From Pricia mediterranea (GTDB lineage: Bacteria > Bacteroidota > Bacteroidia > Flavobacteriales > Flavobacteriaceae): a DNA stretch of 64,000 nt. The notes beneath the pieces are model-generated. The model searched no databases. It was given only the letters and a program-made list of their open reading frames with translations, and was not told where the DNA came from. The stretch covers positions 1,982,501 to 2,046,500 of the forward strand of contig NZ_JAVTTP010000001.1 in the NCBI RefSeq assembly GCF_032248455.1, read 5' to 3'. The stretch's first letter is position 1; each line of letters starts with the position of its first letter. This document shows, piece by piece, positions 45,420-52,759 of this stretch. The position numbers were made by a program, and so were the translations under genes.

Positions 45420-45815
45420 ATGATGAAAGTCCGTAATCAAACCTGTATCATCGACGACGATGCCATTGCCGTTTTTGGCTTAAAACGAGCCATGGCCGCT
45501 GTCGATTTTACTTCCGAGCTATCGACTTTCGGGCACGGACTCGACGCGCTGGAACATTTCGGGCAATTGTTGGAGGATGGCTCGGAATTACCTTCCTTGA
45601 TCTTTATAGATCTGAATATGCCCGTAATGGGTGGCTGGTATTTTATGGAGGAGTTCATAAAACTCATTCCCAGCAAAAAGGATAGACCCGAAGTCTTCAT
45701 CATGACCTCCTCTTTAGATATCAGAGATGTTGAAAAAGCCAAATATCTCGGTCTGGAAGACCATTATATCATCAAACCTATAACTTCGGATGTTTTATTG
45801 GGGATTCTGGGTTGA
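45420..45815 (+). CDS. Second single-domain response regulator (REC)
   Basis: 131 residues, a receiver domain only. Acidic residues are in CIIDDDAIA (12-14), the phospho-acceptor is D64 in IFIDLNMPVMGGW, and the Lys is K119 in YIIKPI. It begins 24 bases after the first regulator (two consecutive ATGs, 45420 and 45423). The two receivers are clearly paralogous yet differ in most surface positions. Having two standalone receivers after one kinase suggests a branched phosphotransfer or a tuning partner. Confidence 0.92.
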   Translation: MMKVRNQTCIIDDDAIAVFGLKRAMAAVDFTSELSTFGHGLDALEHFGQLLEDGSELPSLIFIDLNMPVMGGWYFMEEFIKLIPSKKDRPEVFIMTSSLDIRDVEKAKYLGLEDHYIIKPITSDVLLGILG

Positions 45816-45837
45816 TTTCAATGGACAGTTTCCATCC

Positions 45838-47220
45838 CTAATCCCGTTTTCCCGGAGTAAAGTCCCCAGGAGCATTTTGGGGTGACTTTACCGTGCCTGC
45901 ATCCCCTGAATCGTTATAGATAGTCCACTCGGCAATGTTGTAGCTAGGGTTTCCTTGAGCTACATCCGAATTTCGTAAGGCCCGTCCGTCCTCAAACTCG
46001 TGATCGGTACCTGTGCCATCTTCCCCGACCCTACCGAACACATCGATGACCTTCCCGAACGGGTCGACCAGTTCGAGGTTATCGTCCCCGTTGGAATCAG
46101 CGGGACTGTTCTTGCCAATGCCCAGATCTGGGGCGAATCCATAAACGGTCTCGAACTCGGTCGGGTTGGGCGAGACGACGAAGGTAGCCTTGCCGTCAAT
46201 GGTAAAATCTGACAGATCGACCGAAGCGCTTATTTCGGTATTGGCATTGGTATACCGCCGCAAGGTCCATCCCTTCAAAGGCAAGGGCTCCTCGGCCGCG
46301 TTGTATAGTTCGACGAACCGGGCCGCTAGATTGTTATCGGGATCCGCCAATTCGGAAATAAAAATTCGGTTTGAGCTAAATTCATCGACCAAGTCCGCAC
46401 AGCGGTCCTTTTCAAAGCTGATATCCTCCAAGCTGCGGATTGCCAATCGATACTCGTCCTTCTCGCGGAGCAGTACGCCAGTAATGCTTCCCCTGCCTTC
46501 AGGTAACAGCTCCGCCTGAAAATCGGAATATCCGCTGTTGAGCAAAACAACTTCATTGTCATTGCAGTCCGTCAAATGCCGTTCGGTCTCCTCGCGCTCG
46601 ACGGCAAAGCTTTGTCCCAGCTCTTCCTCGGCTATTTCGACATCCTCAAACCGCACCAAGGTATTCGTTAGGTTTTTTGGGAGGTCTGGCAGGGAGACCG
46701 GCGTCGGCTCAACAGCCGTTTTCCCATCGCAGGCCACGAAGATATGGCTTTCGACGACGGGGGATGGCAATCTACCCACGGAGGCATTTCCAAAAGAAGT
46801 GAAAACCCCGCCAATCTTGAACACCTCTTTACTCTTTCCGAGGTACAGACCTTTCAGTTTGATAAAAATCTTGGTGCCGATGGGATAGAACAAATGCGAA
46901 TCACGCAGATCGATCTCGATCTGGAAGCCCTCCGCGGGGTCGGTCGGGCTATCTTGAAAATGGAGCGCACTGAAAAAGTTGCCCGCTTCATCCGATGAGA
47001 CCACATAGCCTTCGATAACCAGGTCTTGTTGAATCTGCATCGTTTCATCGACGTATAAATTTTTGACTTCGGCGTAGGTGGTGTTGGCGACCAGCTCCAT
47101 AGCGCAATCCGCGGATGGCGGGTCGAAGCTGCGGTCTTTGACGCACGACAATAGCATCGACCCGGTCAGAACAAAAATGCAGGTCCTTGAAAATGTTCGA
47201 AATGCTGTTGTTTCCTTCAT
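45838..47220 (-). CDS. DUF5689 and lamin-tail domain lipoprotein
   Basis: 460-residue exported lipoprotein with lipobox TGSMLLSCVKDRSFD. Residues about 45-275 form the DUF5689 domain, an OB-like fold (DLVIEGYVVSSDEAGNFFSA, given in part; IFIKLKGLYLGKS; VRFEDVEI). Residues about 285-420 look like a lamin-tail domain (IFISELADPDNNLAARFVEL in part; YNAAEEPLPLKGWTL; SADSNGDDNLELVDPFGKVID in part). It lies 137 bases downstream of a TonB-dependent receptor gene on the same strand. Such pairs recur in Flavobacteria next to secreted endonuclease-family proteins, suggesting a surface system for nucleic acid or phosphate scavenging, which is inference. Confidence 0.87.
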   Translation of the reverse strand: MKETTAFRTFSRTCIFVLTGSMLLSCVKDRSFDPPSADCAMELVANTTYAEVKNLYVDETMQIQQDLVIEGYVVSSDEAGNFFSALHFQDSPTDPAEGFQIEIDLRDSHLFYPIGTKIFIKLKGLYLGKSKEVFKIGGVFTSFGNASVGRLPSPVVESHIFVACDGKTAVEPTPVSLPDLPKNLTNTLVRFEDVEIAEEELGQSFAVEREETERHLTDCNDNEVVLLNSGYSDFQAELLPEGRGSITGVLLREKDEYRLAIRSLEDISFEKDRCADLVDEFSSNRIFISELADPDNNLAARFVELYNAAEEPLPLKGWTLRRYTNANTEISASVDLSDFTIDGKATFVVSPNPTEFETVYGFAPDLGIGKNSPADSNGDDNLELVDPFGKVIDVFGRVGEDGTGTDHEFEDGRALRNSDVAQGNPSYNIAEWTIYNDSGDAGTVKSPQNAPGDFTPGKRD

Positions 47221-47357
47221 TTGTTCGATTTATTCTGTAAAACCTTTTGATCGCCCGGCAAAGTACAGGTTTGGGGCGGTTGTTTTTTCCCTTCGCATGC
47301 ATGTTAAAAAACTGCGCGAATTGAAGAGGAAATCTCTTGTGCGACTTCATCTTCAGT

Positions 47358-50084
47358 TCAAAAACTATAGGCCAGGTTCAAAAAATAGGTCCGTCCGTAT
47401 CCGTACCAATATTTCGGGGCAAAAGACGGCGTGCCGCTCAGATTATCCTCTTTTAACTGTCCGAAATTCCCGTTTCTGCTCTGCTCATAGCCACCGGTCC
47501 GAAATCCGGTATCGAACAGGTTGTTGACGCTCGCAAAAACGCTGATGTACTTCCCGTTCTTGAGCCATGATTTTCCCCCGACGAGATTCAACAAGTAGAA
47601 ATTGTCCAAGGGCTTTTGTGCCAATAATTTGTTTACATTCTCATCGGTCGCATCGGGAAAGGTCGCTCCCGTTTCCGGGTTGAGATAAAAGCTTCGGGTT
47701 CGGGTAATGGCCGATATATTGGCATAGTTGTCGGCCAGATAATTGGCGGTCGTGCTTATCCACCAATATTTCGGGTCGCGGTATTCGACCCCGACCGCAT
47801 ATGCCTGTTGCGGACCTTGCGCCAACCGATAGTTTTTAATGATGGCTTGTCCAAGGTCGATCCGGCCCTCTAAATTGATCAGATCTTCTTCCCGTCCCGC
47901 GGTATCGAAATTTATAGTGAGATCCGGATGACTGGCGTACAGATATTTTCCAACTGCAGCTACTCCGGTCAATTTTACCGCCGAAGACAGTTGGTATTCC
48001 AGTCCCAATTCAGTACCCATGTGCAGTTTGTCAAGATCGGTAAGCACTTCTTGAACAAAATCGGAGCCTACCCCCGTATCAACGAAAAAGAAATTGACAT
48101 CGGTCGTGTTTTGAAAACGGGTGTAAAAGCCAGTGAGCCTGCCGGTCAGTTTGGGGAGCCGAAGATGATAGTTCAAATCTACGGTGGATACCGTCTCGCT
48201 TTGTATGCCGGGAACAGTTCCATTATTCTCCCTGGGATTGATAAATACGTTCTGCAAGACCGGAGGCCGTGTCAGATAAGCACCTTGCACCGTGATTCCG
48301 TGCCTACCGGTCAAATTGTAGGTGAATCCCGATTTGATGCCATAATCCGCGAAACTGACCTTTTCGCTTTCCCCCAGCGAAGCATCGGGGAACCTTTCGT
48401 TTTGAAACAGGCCCTCTCGCTGATAGTTTGAGGTCGTATAATTTCCTGCGAGGAAGGCATTCCACTTGGTATGGGTGTACCTAAATTGGGCGAAACCATC
48501 GAATTTGGCGGCATGCATCCTATAGTTGTAATTGAAAATGGCCGCTTCCCCTTTTTGGACTTCGCCGGTAACATCATTTCGAGTGTCGGAAAACGGGTCG
48601 ATGTCCTCATAAAAATCCGCCCCCAACAAATCATCGATTTCCGCATAGTTTTCGGAGGTCAATTTTTTAAAGGTCAGTCCGAAATCCGCCTGGAGCCGAT
48701 CATTGATAGTCCAATTGGCCAAGGCATTTCCCGTCAGTTGGGTATCATCGGCCACATCGTCGTACAGCACATAGGCCGCTTTTTCACGGGCGTTGGCGGT
48801 ATAGGTTTTCTGCCAGTCGAGCTGCGGGTTGTTCAAAAACCTCTCTTTGACGCTGTTAGCGCTGGCGAAATTGGCGCCAATGGGACTGTTGATGTAGAAA
48901 CTGGGTAGGTAGCGGTAATAGGTCGGATCGGGATTCGGCGCGTTGTAGTAGCCCAATCGACTCCGGGCGTTGGTGCCAAATTGATAGGAAATTCCCGTGT
49001 TCAGGTTAAAATTATCCGAGGTATAAAAATGGTTCAACATCAAGATCGGTTCGGCAATCTTACGTTCCCTAGAATTCCGGATCTTCGCGTCTTGTTCGCC
49101 CCAATAGGGATTGTAGCGCTTCCCGGCCAGTTCAAAGACCTCTTCTGTAATCGCCGACGAGCGGCCGCGACGGTTTGACGCCCAGAGTCCCGTAAGATTT
49201 AAGCTGTTCGCTTCGTCGAACCGATATTCCACAGCTCCGAAAGCCGAATAGGCATCATAGAGCGTGCCATCGATATAACCTTGTTTGGCCCATCTTCGTG
49301 AAGCTGAAACGCTATAGGCAAGCCCGTTTTTCTGTAATCCGGAATTATAGGTAGCCATGAGCCGCCCGGCATAGGTACGGTTCGATGCGGAGGCGGAAAG
49401 CCGTGTGCCGGGCCGCATTCCGGAGGGTCGGGTGTCGATGTTAGTGTTGCCCAGTATTCCCCCGAAAGTATAATCGGAAGCGGTCAGGCCGTTACTGAAC
49501 TGTTGGTTTCGAGTCACATCGTTCAGGCCTCCCCAGTTGTTCCACTGCGGTCGGCCGTCGTAAAATTTATTCATGGGAATGCCGTTAATGAGCACCTTTC
49601 CGTTCTCGGAATCGTAGCCGCGTACCCTGAAAAAAGCCTGTCCGAAATCGAAGGCGGCCCGGTTCAAAAAGACATCGCGGGTGGCTTGCAGCAAAGCGGA
49701 GGAATTTGAATTGATCTCATCGTCCAAAAGCTCCGATTCGGTAAGGCTGATCAGGTTGTCGGTCTGTTCTACGGATATATCCTTTTCTAGATAGAGGATG
49801 CCCAAGTCGAGGTTTTGACCTTCGATACTAATAGGAATACGTTTGCTGACAAAGTCGGATGCCGTCAGGCTCAAGATATAATCCCCATTGGATGGACTAA
49901 TGATCTTGAACTGCCCGTTACCATCCGTTGTACTTGTTGTTCGGTGTGTTTCGATAGCGACCGTGATCCCGACAATTGGAACTTTGGTACGTGCGTTCAC
50001 AATAGTTCCCGATACTGTTGGGGTTTCTTGGGCAAACGAACCGAAGGTTAAAGTAAAGATTATCAGTGAGAACAAATATCGCAT
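47358..50084 (-). CDS. TonB-dependent receptor with carboxypeptidase-regulatory domain
   Basis: 908-residue outer-membrane receptor. The signal peptide ends at FGSFAQ. A carboxypeptidase-like regulatory domain covers about residues 22-100 (VSGTIVNARTKVPIVGITVA). The plug carries FFRVRGYDSENGKVLINGIP (in part) and FGGILGNTNIDTRPS, and the barrel ends YFLNLAYSF. It lacks the SusC signature plug opening and has no SusD partner, so it is a stand-alone receptor type. It is followed by the DUF5689/lamin-tail lipoprotein and lies divergent from a secreted nuclease-family gene. The three probably work together at the cell surface. Confidence 0.93.
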   Translation of the reverse strand: MRYLFSLIIFTLTFGSFAQETPTVSGTIVNARTKVPIVGITVAIETHRTTSTTDGNGQFKIISPSNGDYILSLTASDFVSKRIPISIEGQNLDLGILYLEKDISVEQTDNLISLTESELLDDEINSNSSALLQATRDVFLNRAAFDFGQAFFRVRGYDSENGKVLINGIPMNKFYDGRPQWNNWGGLNDVTRNQQFSNGLTASDYTFGGILGNTNIDTRPSGMRPGTRLSASASNRTYAGRLMATYNSGLQKNGLAYSVSASRRWAKQGYIDGTLYDAYSAFGAVEYRFDEANSLNLTGLWASNRRGRSSAITEEVFELAGKRYNPYWGEQDAKIRNSRERKIAEPILMLNHFYTSDNFNLNTGISYQFGTNARSRLGYYNAPNPDPTYYRYLPSFYINSPIGANFASANSVKERFLNNPQLDWQKTYTANAREKAAYVLYDDVADDTQLTGNALANWTINDRLQADFGLTFKKLTSENYAEIDDLLGADFYEDIDPFSDTRNDVTGEVQKGEAAIFNYNYRMHAAKFDGFAQFRYTHTKWNAFLAGNYTTSNYQREGLFQNERFPDASLGESEKVSFADYGIKSGFTYNLTGRHGITVQGAYLTRPPVLQNVFINPRENNGTVPGIQSETVSTVDLNYHLRLPKLTGRLTGFYTRFQNTTDVNFFFVDTGVGSDFVQEVLTDLDKLHMGTELGLEYQLSSAVKLTGVAAVGKYLYASHPDLTINFDTAGREEDLINLEGRIDLGQAIIKNYRLAQGPQQAYAVGVEYRDPKYWWISTTANYLADNYANISAITRTRSFYLNPETGATFPDATDENVNKLLAQKPLDNFYLLNLVGGKSWLKNGKYISVFASVNNLFDTGFRTGGYEQSRNGNFGQLKEDNLSGTPSFAPKYWYGYGRTYFLNLAYSF

Positions 50085-50224
50085 CGGAGAGGGTTTAGTT
50101 GTCTTCGCCCCGCGTTGACAAAACGACGAATTCCGTCAAGTTATCGAGTAAGCTATCCCTTGGACAAACAAATCCCTTAAAACGGGTTTTTATTCGTTAA
50201 TTGGCATTTCAACCCTCTCATTTT

Positions 50225-51442
50225 ATGAAAATCAGGCTCTTGTTGGCTCTATCGTTACTTAGTCTATCTGGTCTCGCACAAGAGGAAAAACAATTTCAAA
50301 TACGGACCGTCGCCTTCTATAACCTTGAGAACCTGTTCGATACCGAAAACGATACCCTCATCTTTGACGATGACCGAACGCCTGAAGGCAAGGATAACTG
50401 GACCCTTGAACGCTATAACCAAAAACTGGACAACCTTTCGAGGGTATTGTCAGAAATCGGTTCGGATGTCACAAAAACCTCCCCGGATATCCTCGGAATC
50501 TGTGAGGTGGAGAATTTAAAGGTCATCGAAGATTTGGTCAACCACCCGAGTCTGGTGGACAAAAATTACGGTATCGTTCATTTTGACTCCCCGGATGAAC
50601 GCGGCATCGATGTGGCTTTGCTCTATAAGAAGGCCGTTTTTATGCCTACTTCGTTCGCCAGCCGTCGGTTGTTGTTGATGGACGACGAGGGAGAACGCAA
50701 CTACACCCGGGATCAGTTGGTGGTCGGAGGATTATTGGACGATGAACATTACTATTTTTTGGTCAACCATTGGCCTTCCCGAAGCGGGGGAGAGGCGCGG
50801 AGTAGGCCCAACCGGATGGCAGCGGCAAAACTGAGCCGACGTATCGTTGACTCCCTCCAAAAGCTGGATGTCGCTTCCAAAATTGTCGGAATGGGCGATT
50901 TTAATGACGATCCGATCAATGACAGCTTTAAAAAGATATTGAGAACGAATTCCAGCCCGGATGAAGCGCATAAAGCCGAAGTTGAAATAAAGCGCAAATG
51001 GTTATGGAAATGGAGAAGGAAAAAGAATGGAGATGCTAAAGAAAAGGAGGCCGACTCAAACAGCGCCAGGGAACCAGGTGAAAGAGTTTCGGCACTAATG
51101 GAACTGCCCAAGCCGCCGCGCCTCTTCAATCCTATGGAAGACCTGTATCGAAAAGGTATCGGTTCGCTAGCCTATCGGGACAAATGGAATCTTTTTGACC
51201 AGATCTACTTTACCGAGAATCTCATCTCTAGCAATGTGTTCAAGGATTCCGACGACCGACAATATCGTTTCTGGAAAGCAGGTGTGTTTAATGCCCCTTA
51301 CCTCGTCTCAAAAAAGGGCCGTTATAAGGGGTATCCGTTCCGAACCTACGCGGGAGGGAGTTATACCGGCGGGTATTCTGATCATTTTCCGGTGTATATG
51401 TACTTAATTCGTAAGGCTTCGTACGACGAGGGAAGAAAGTAG
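50225..51442 (+). CDS. Secreted endonuclease/exonuclease/phosphatase family protein
   Basis: 405 residues from the ATG at 50225 (MKIRLLLALSLLSLSGLAQ, a clean signal peptide). The TTG at 50201 is not needed. The EEP fold shows AFYNLENLFD (about residue 30), the metal Glu in LGICEVENL, VNHWPSRSGGEARS with the catalytic His, GDFNDDPIND, and the final DHFPVYMYLI. A Lys/Arg/Glu-rich insertion of about 50 residues (around 255-305) splits the domain. It is divergent from the TonB receptor gene by 140 bases, and that shared intergenic region probably coordinates expression. Extracellular nuclease activity is the likely role. Confidence 0.9.
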   Translation: MKIRLLLALSLLSLSGLAQEEKQFQIRTVAFYNLENLFDTENDTLIFDDDRTPEGKDNWTLERYNQKLDNLSRVLSEIGSDVTKTSPDILGICEVENLKVIEDLVNHPSLVDKNYGIVHFDSPDERGIDVALLYKKAVFMPTSFASRRLLLMDDEGERNYTRDQLVVGGLLDDEHYYFLVNHWPSRSGGEARSRPNRMAAAKLSRRIVDSLQKLDVASKIVGMGDFNDDPINDSFKKILRTNSSPDEAHKAEVEIKRKWLWKWRRKKNGDAKEKEADSNSAREPGERVSALMELPKPPRLFNPMEDLYRKGIGSLAYRDKWNLFDQIYFTENLISSNVFKDSDDRQYRFWKAGVFNAPYLVSKKGRYKGYPFRTYAGGSYTGGYSDHFPVYMYLIRKASYDEGRK

Positions 51443-51447
51443 CAGTT

Positions 51448-51518
51448 ATTGCGAGCCATTACCTGCCAAAGGCAATATCGGTGTGGCAATCTTTTGCCTG
51501 CGCATCGCTCCTCGCAAT
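51448..51518. repeat. Intergenic inverted repeat element
   Basis: ATTGCGAG (51448-51455) and CTCGCAAT (51511-51518) frame a 71-base element between two convergent genes, with GGCAAT words repeated inside. Similar GCGAG...GGCAATCT words lie at about 40629-40648. It looks like a dispersed flavobacterial intergenic repeat and may fold into a hairpin that separates the convergent transcripts. Confidence 0.55.
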
Positions 51519-51527
51519 TATTTTTTG

Positions 51528-52118
51528 CTACAAGGATTTAAGCTCGATATTGCGCCACTTCACCTTAATTCCCCCACCATCGTGGATTTGCAGGGCGATG
51601 GAGCCTTCCCCCTCCCCGATCTTTTCGTCGGTCAGGGTAACCATTTCGGTTCCATTGAGCCATGTGGTCACTGTATCGCCGTCAACTCGGATTTTCATTT
51701 TGTTCCATTCGCCCATCTTAAGGGCCTTATCTTTTTCAGGATCGGGCTTGATGATCCAACCACGCCCGTAAGATTCATAGATTCCGCCGGTGTCATGGCC
51801 CGGAGGCGCGACCTCGACTTGCCAGCCGCTAATTTTAGTGCCATCGATGGTAGAGCGGATAAAGACCCCGCTATTGCCGTCGGCTTCCTGTTTAAACTCC
51901 AAGGTCAACTCAAAGTCCTTGTAGTGATCGTCGGTGGCGAGATAGCCATATGCCTCATCGGGACCGCTCTCGCAGATTAGCAGTCCATCTTCGACGTACC
52001 ATTTTTCGGTACCGTAGATGGTCCACCCGTCAAGGTTTTTACCGTTAAAAAGTTCCTTTGTTTGGGCGAAAGTCAGCGTGGTAAGGACCAATGCCCCTAG
52101 TGTTATTATGTTTTTCAT
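51528..52118 (-). CDS. DUF1080 (3-keto-disaccharide hydrolase-like) exported protein
   Basis: 196-residue exported protein with signal peptide (LGALVLTTLTFAQ). The jelly-roll DUF1080 domain fills the rest: LFNGKNLDGWTIYG, FELTLEFKQEADGNSGVFIR (in part), VEVAPPGHDTGGIYE, EWNKMKIRVDGDTVTTWLNG (in part), and GSIALQIHDGGGIKVKWRNI. Some members hydrolyse 3-keto-glycosides made by exported Gfo/Idh/MocA oxidoreductases. Three such oxidoreductases lie elsewhere in this window, but none is adjacent, so a shared pathway is only a possibility. Confidence 0.92.
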   Translation of the reverse strand: MKNIITLGALVLTTLTFAQTKELFNGKNLDGWTIYGTEKWYVEDGLLICESGPDEAYGYLATDDHYKDFELTLEFKQEADGNSGVFIRSTIDGTKISGWQVEVAPPGHDTGGIYESYGRGWIIKPDPEKDKALKMGEWNKMKIRVDGDTVTTWLNGTEMVTLTDEKIGEGEGSIALQIHDGGGIKVKWRNIELKSL

Positions 52119-52226
52119 GTGAGTGATTTGTTTAATCGATTTGTTTTTAATTGGATTCAGAGGTATTCAAGCGGGAGTTTTAGGTCGACCGCAACCGAAG
52201 CGCCAGAATGATAAGATCCGGTGTTT

Positions 52227-52667
52227 CTAGTTGAACCACTGGTTCCAAGGGATACGGCTTAAAATCAAAATCAGGCCGAGCCCGTAAAAGATGCTGATAG
52301 TCTTGAATTTTTTCCGCCCCTCCATAAACTTCTTATGCCGTGACCAACCTATCGTAATCAAAACGATGGCAATGATGTTGATAAACGGATGTTCAACGGC
52401 CAATAACCTCGCCGGGGCGTTCAACCCTCCCATGCCCAAGGTCTGGATTGCCTTTAGGCCGCTTGGCGAGACAAAAAATAGTAAAAGCCCTATCAAGAGC
52501 TGGATATGGGAAAATATCAAAGCAAAAAGACTGAGCCGTAAATCCTTTTCCATGGTAAACATCTTGTTGTTTACCCAGCCGATAATGGCATTGGCCACGG
52601 CAAAAAACAGAATGGCCAATACGATGTATGCCAAATAGGAGTGAACGACTTGTATAGTTTCGTACAT
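52227..52667 (-). CDS. Conserved four-helix membrane protein, unknown function
   Basis: 146-residue inner-membrane protein with four predicted helices (about 10-30, 45-65, 90-108, 122-140). Conserved-looking polar positions inside or near helices are His9 (VVHSYLAY), His54 (FSHIQLLIG) and His93 (VEHPFINI), a spacing that recalls haem-binding four-helix proteins, though haem binding is not shown. Related flavobacterial proteins are variably annotated. It stands alone on the minus strand; the region upstream (52668-52759) carries only the terminator of the next gene. Confidence 0.7.
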   Translation of the reverse strand: MYETIQVVHSYLAYIVLAILFFAVANAIIGWVNNKMFTMEKDLRLSLFALIFSHIQLLIGLLLFFVSPSGLKAIQTLGMGGLNAPARLLAVEHPFINIIAIVLITIGWSRHKKFMEGRKKFKTISIFYGLGLILILSRIPWNQWFN

Positions 52668-52707
52668 AGGATTCGATTTAAGGGCTAAAGTACTGAATTT
52701 TGGGGGA

Positions 52708-52738
52708 CAAAAAAACCCTGATGATGAAGTCAGGGTTT
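52708..52738 (-). terminator. Intrinsic terminator of the TonB receptor gene
   Basis: On the minus strand AAACCCTGA (52738-52730) pairs with TCAGGGTTT (52721-52713) over an 8-base loop and is followed by a seven-base T-run. It begins 21 bases after the receptor stop codon. Confidence 0.88.
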
Positions 52739-52759
52739 AGAACTTATCCTGTCTGATTA

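Noticed and set aside
51528-52118. DUF1080 protein as part of the 0.5-11 kb oxidoreductase cluster
   Set aside because: A 3-keto-glycoside route is tempting, but the gene is about 40 kb away and in a different unit.
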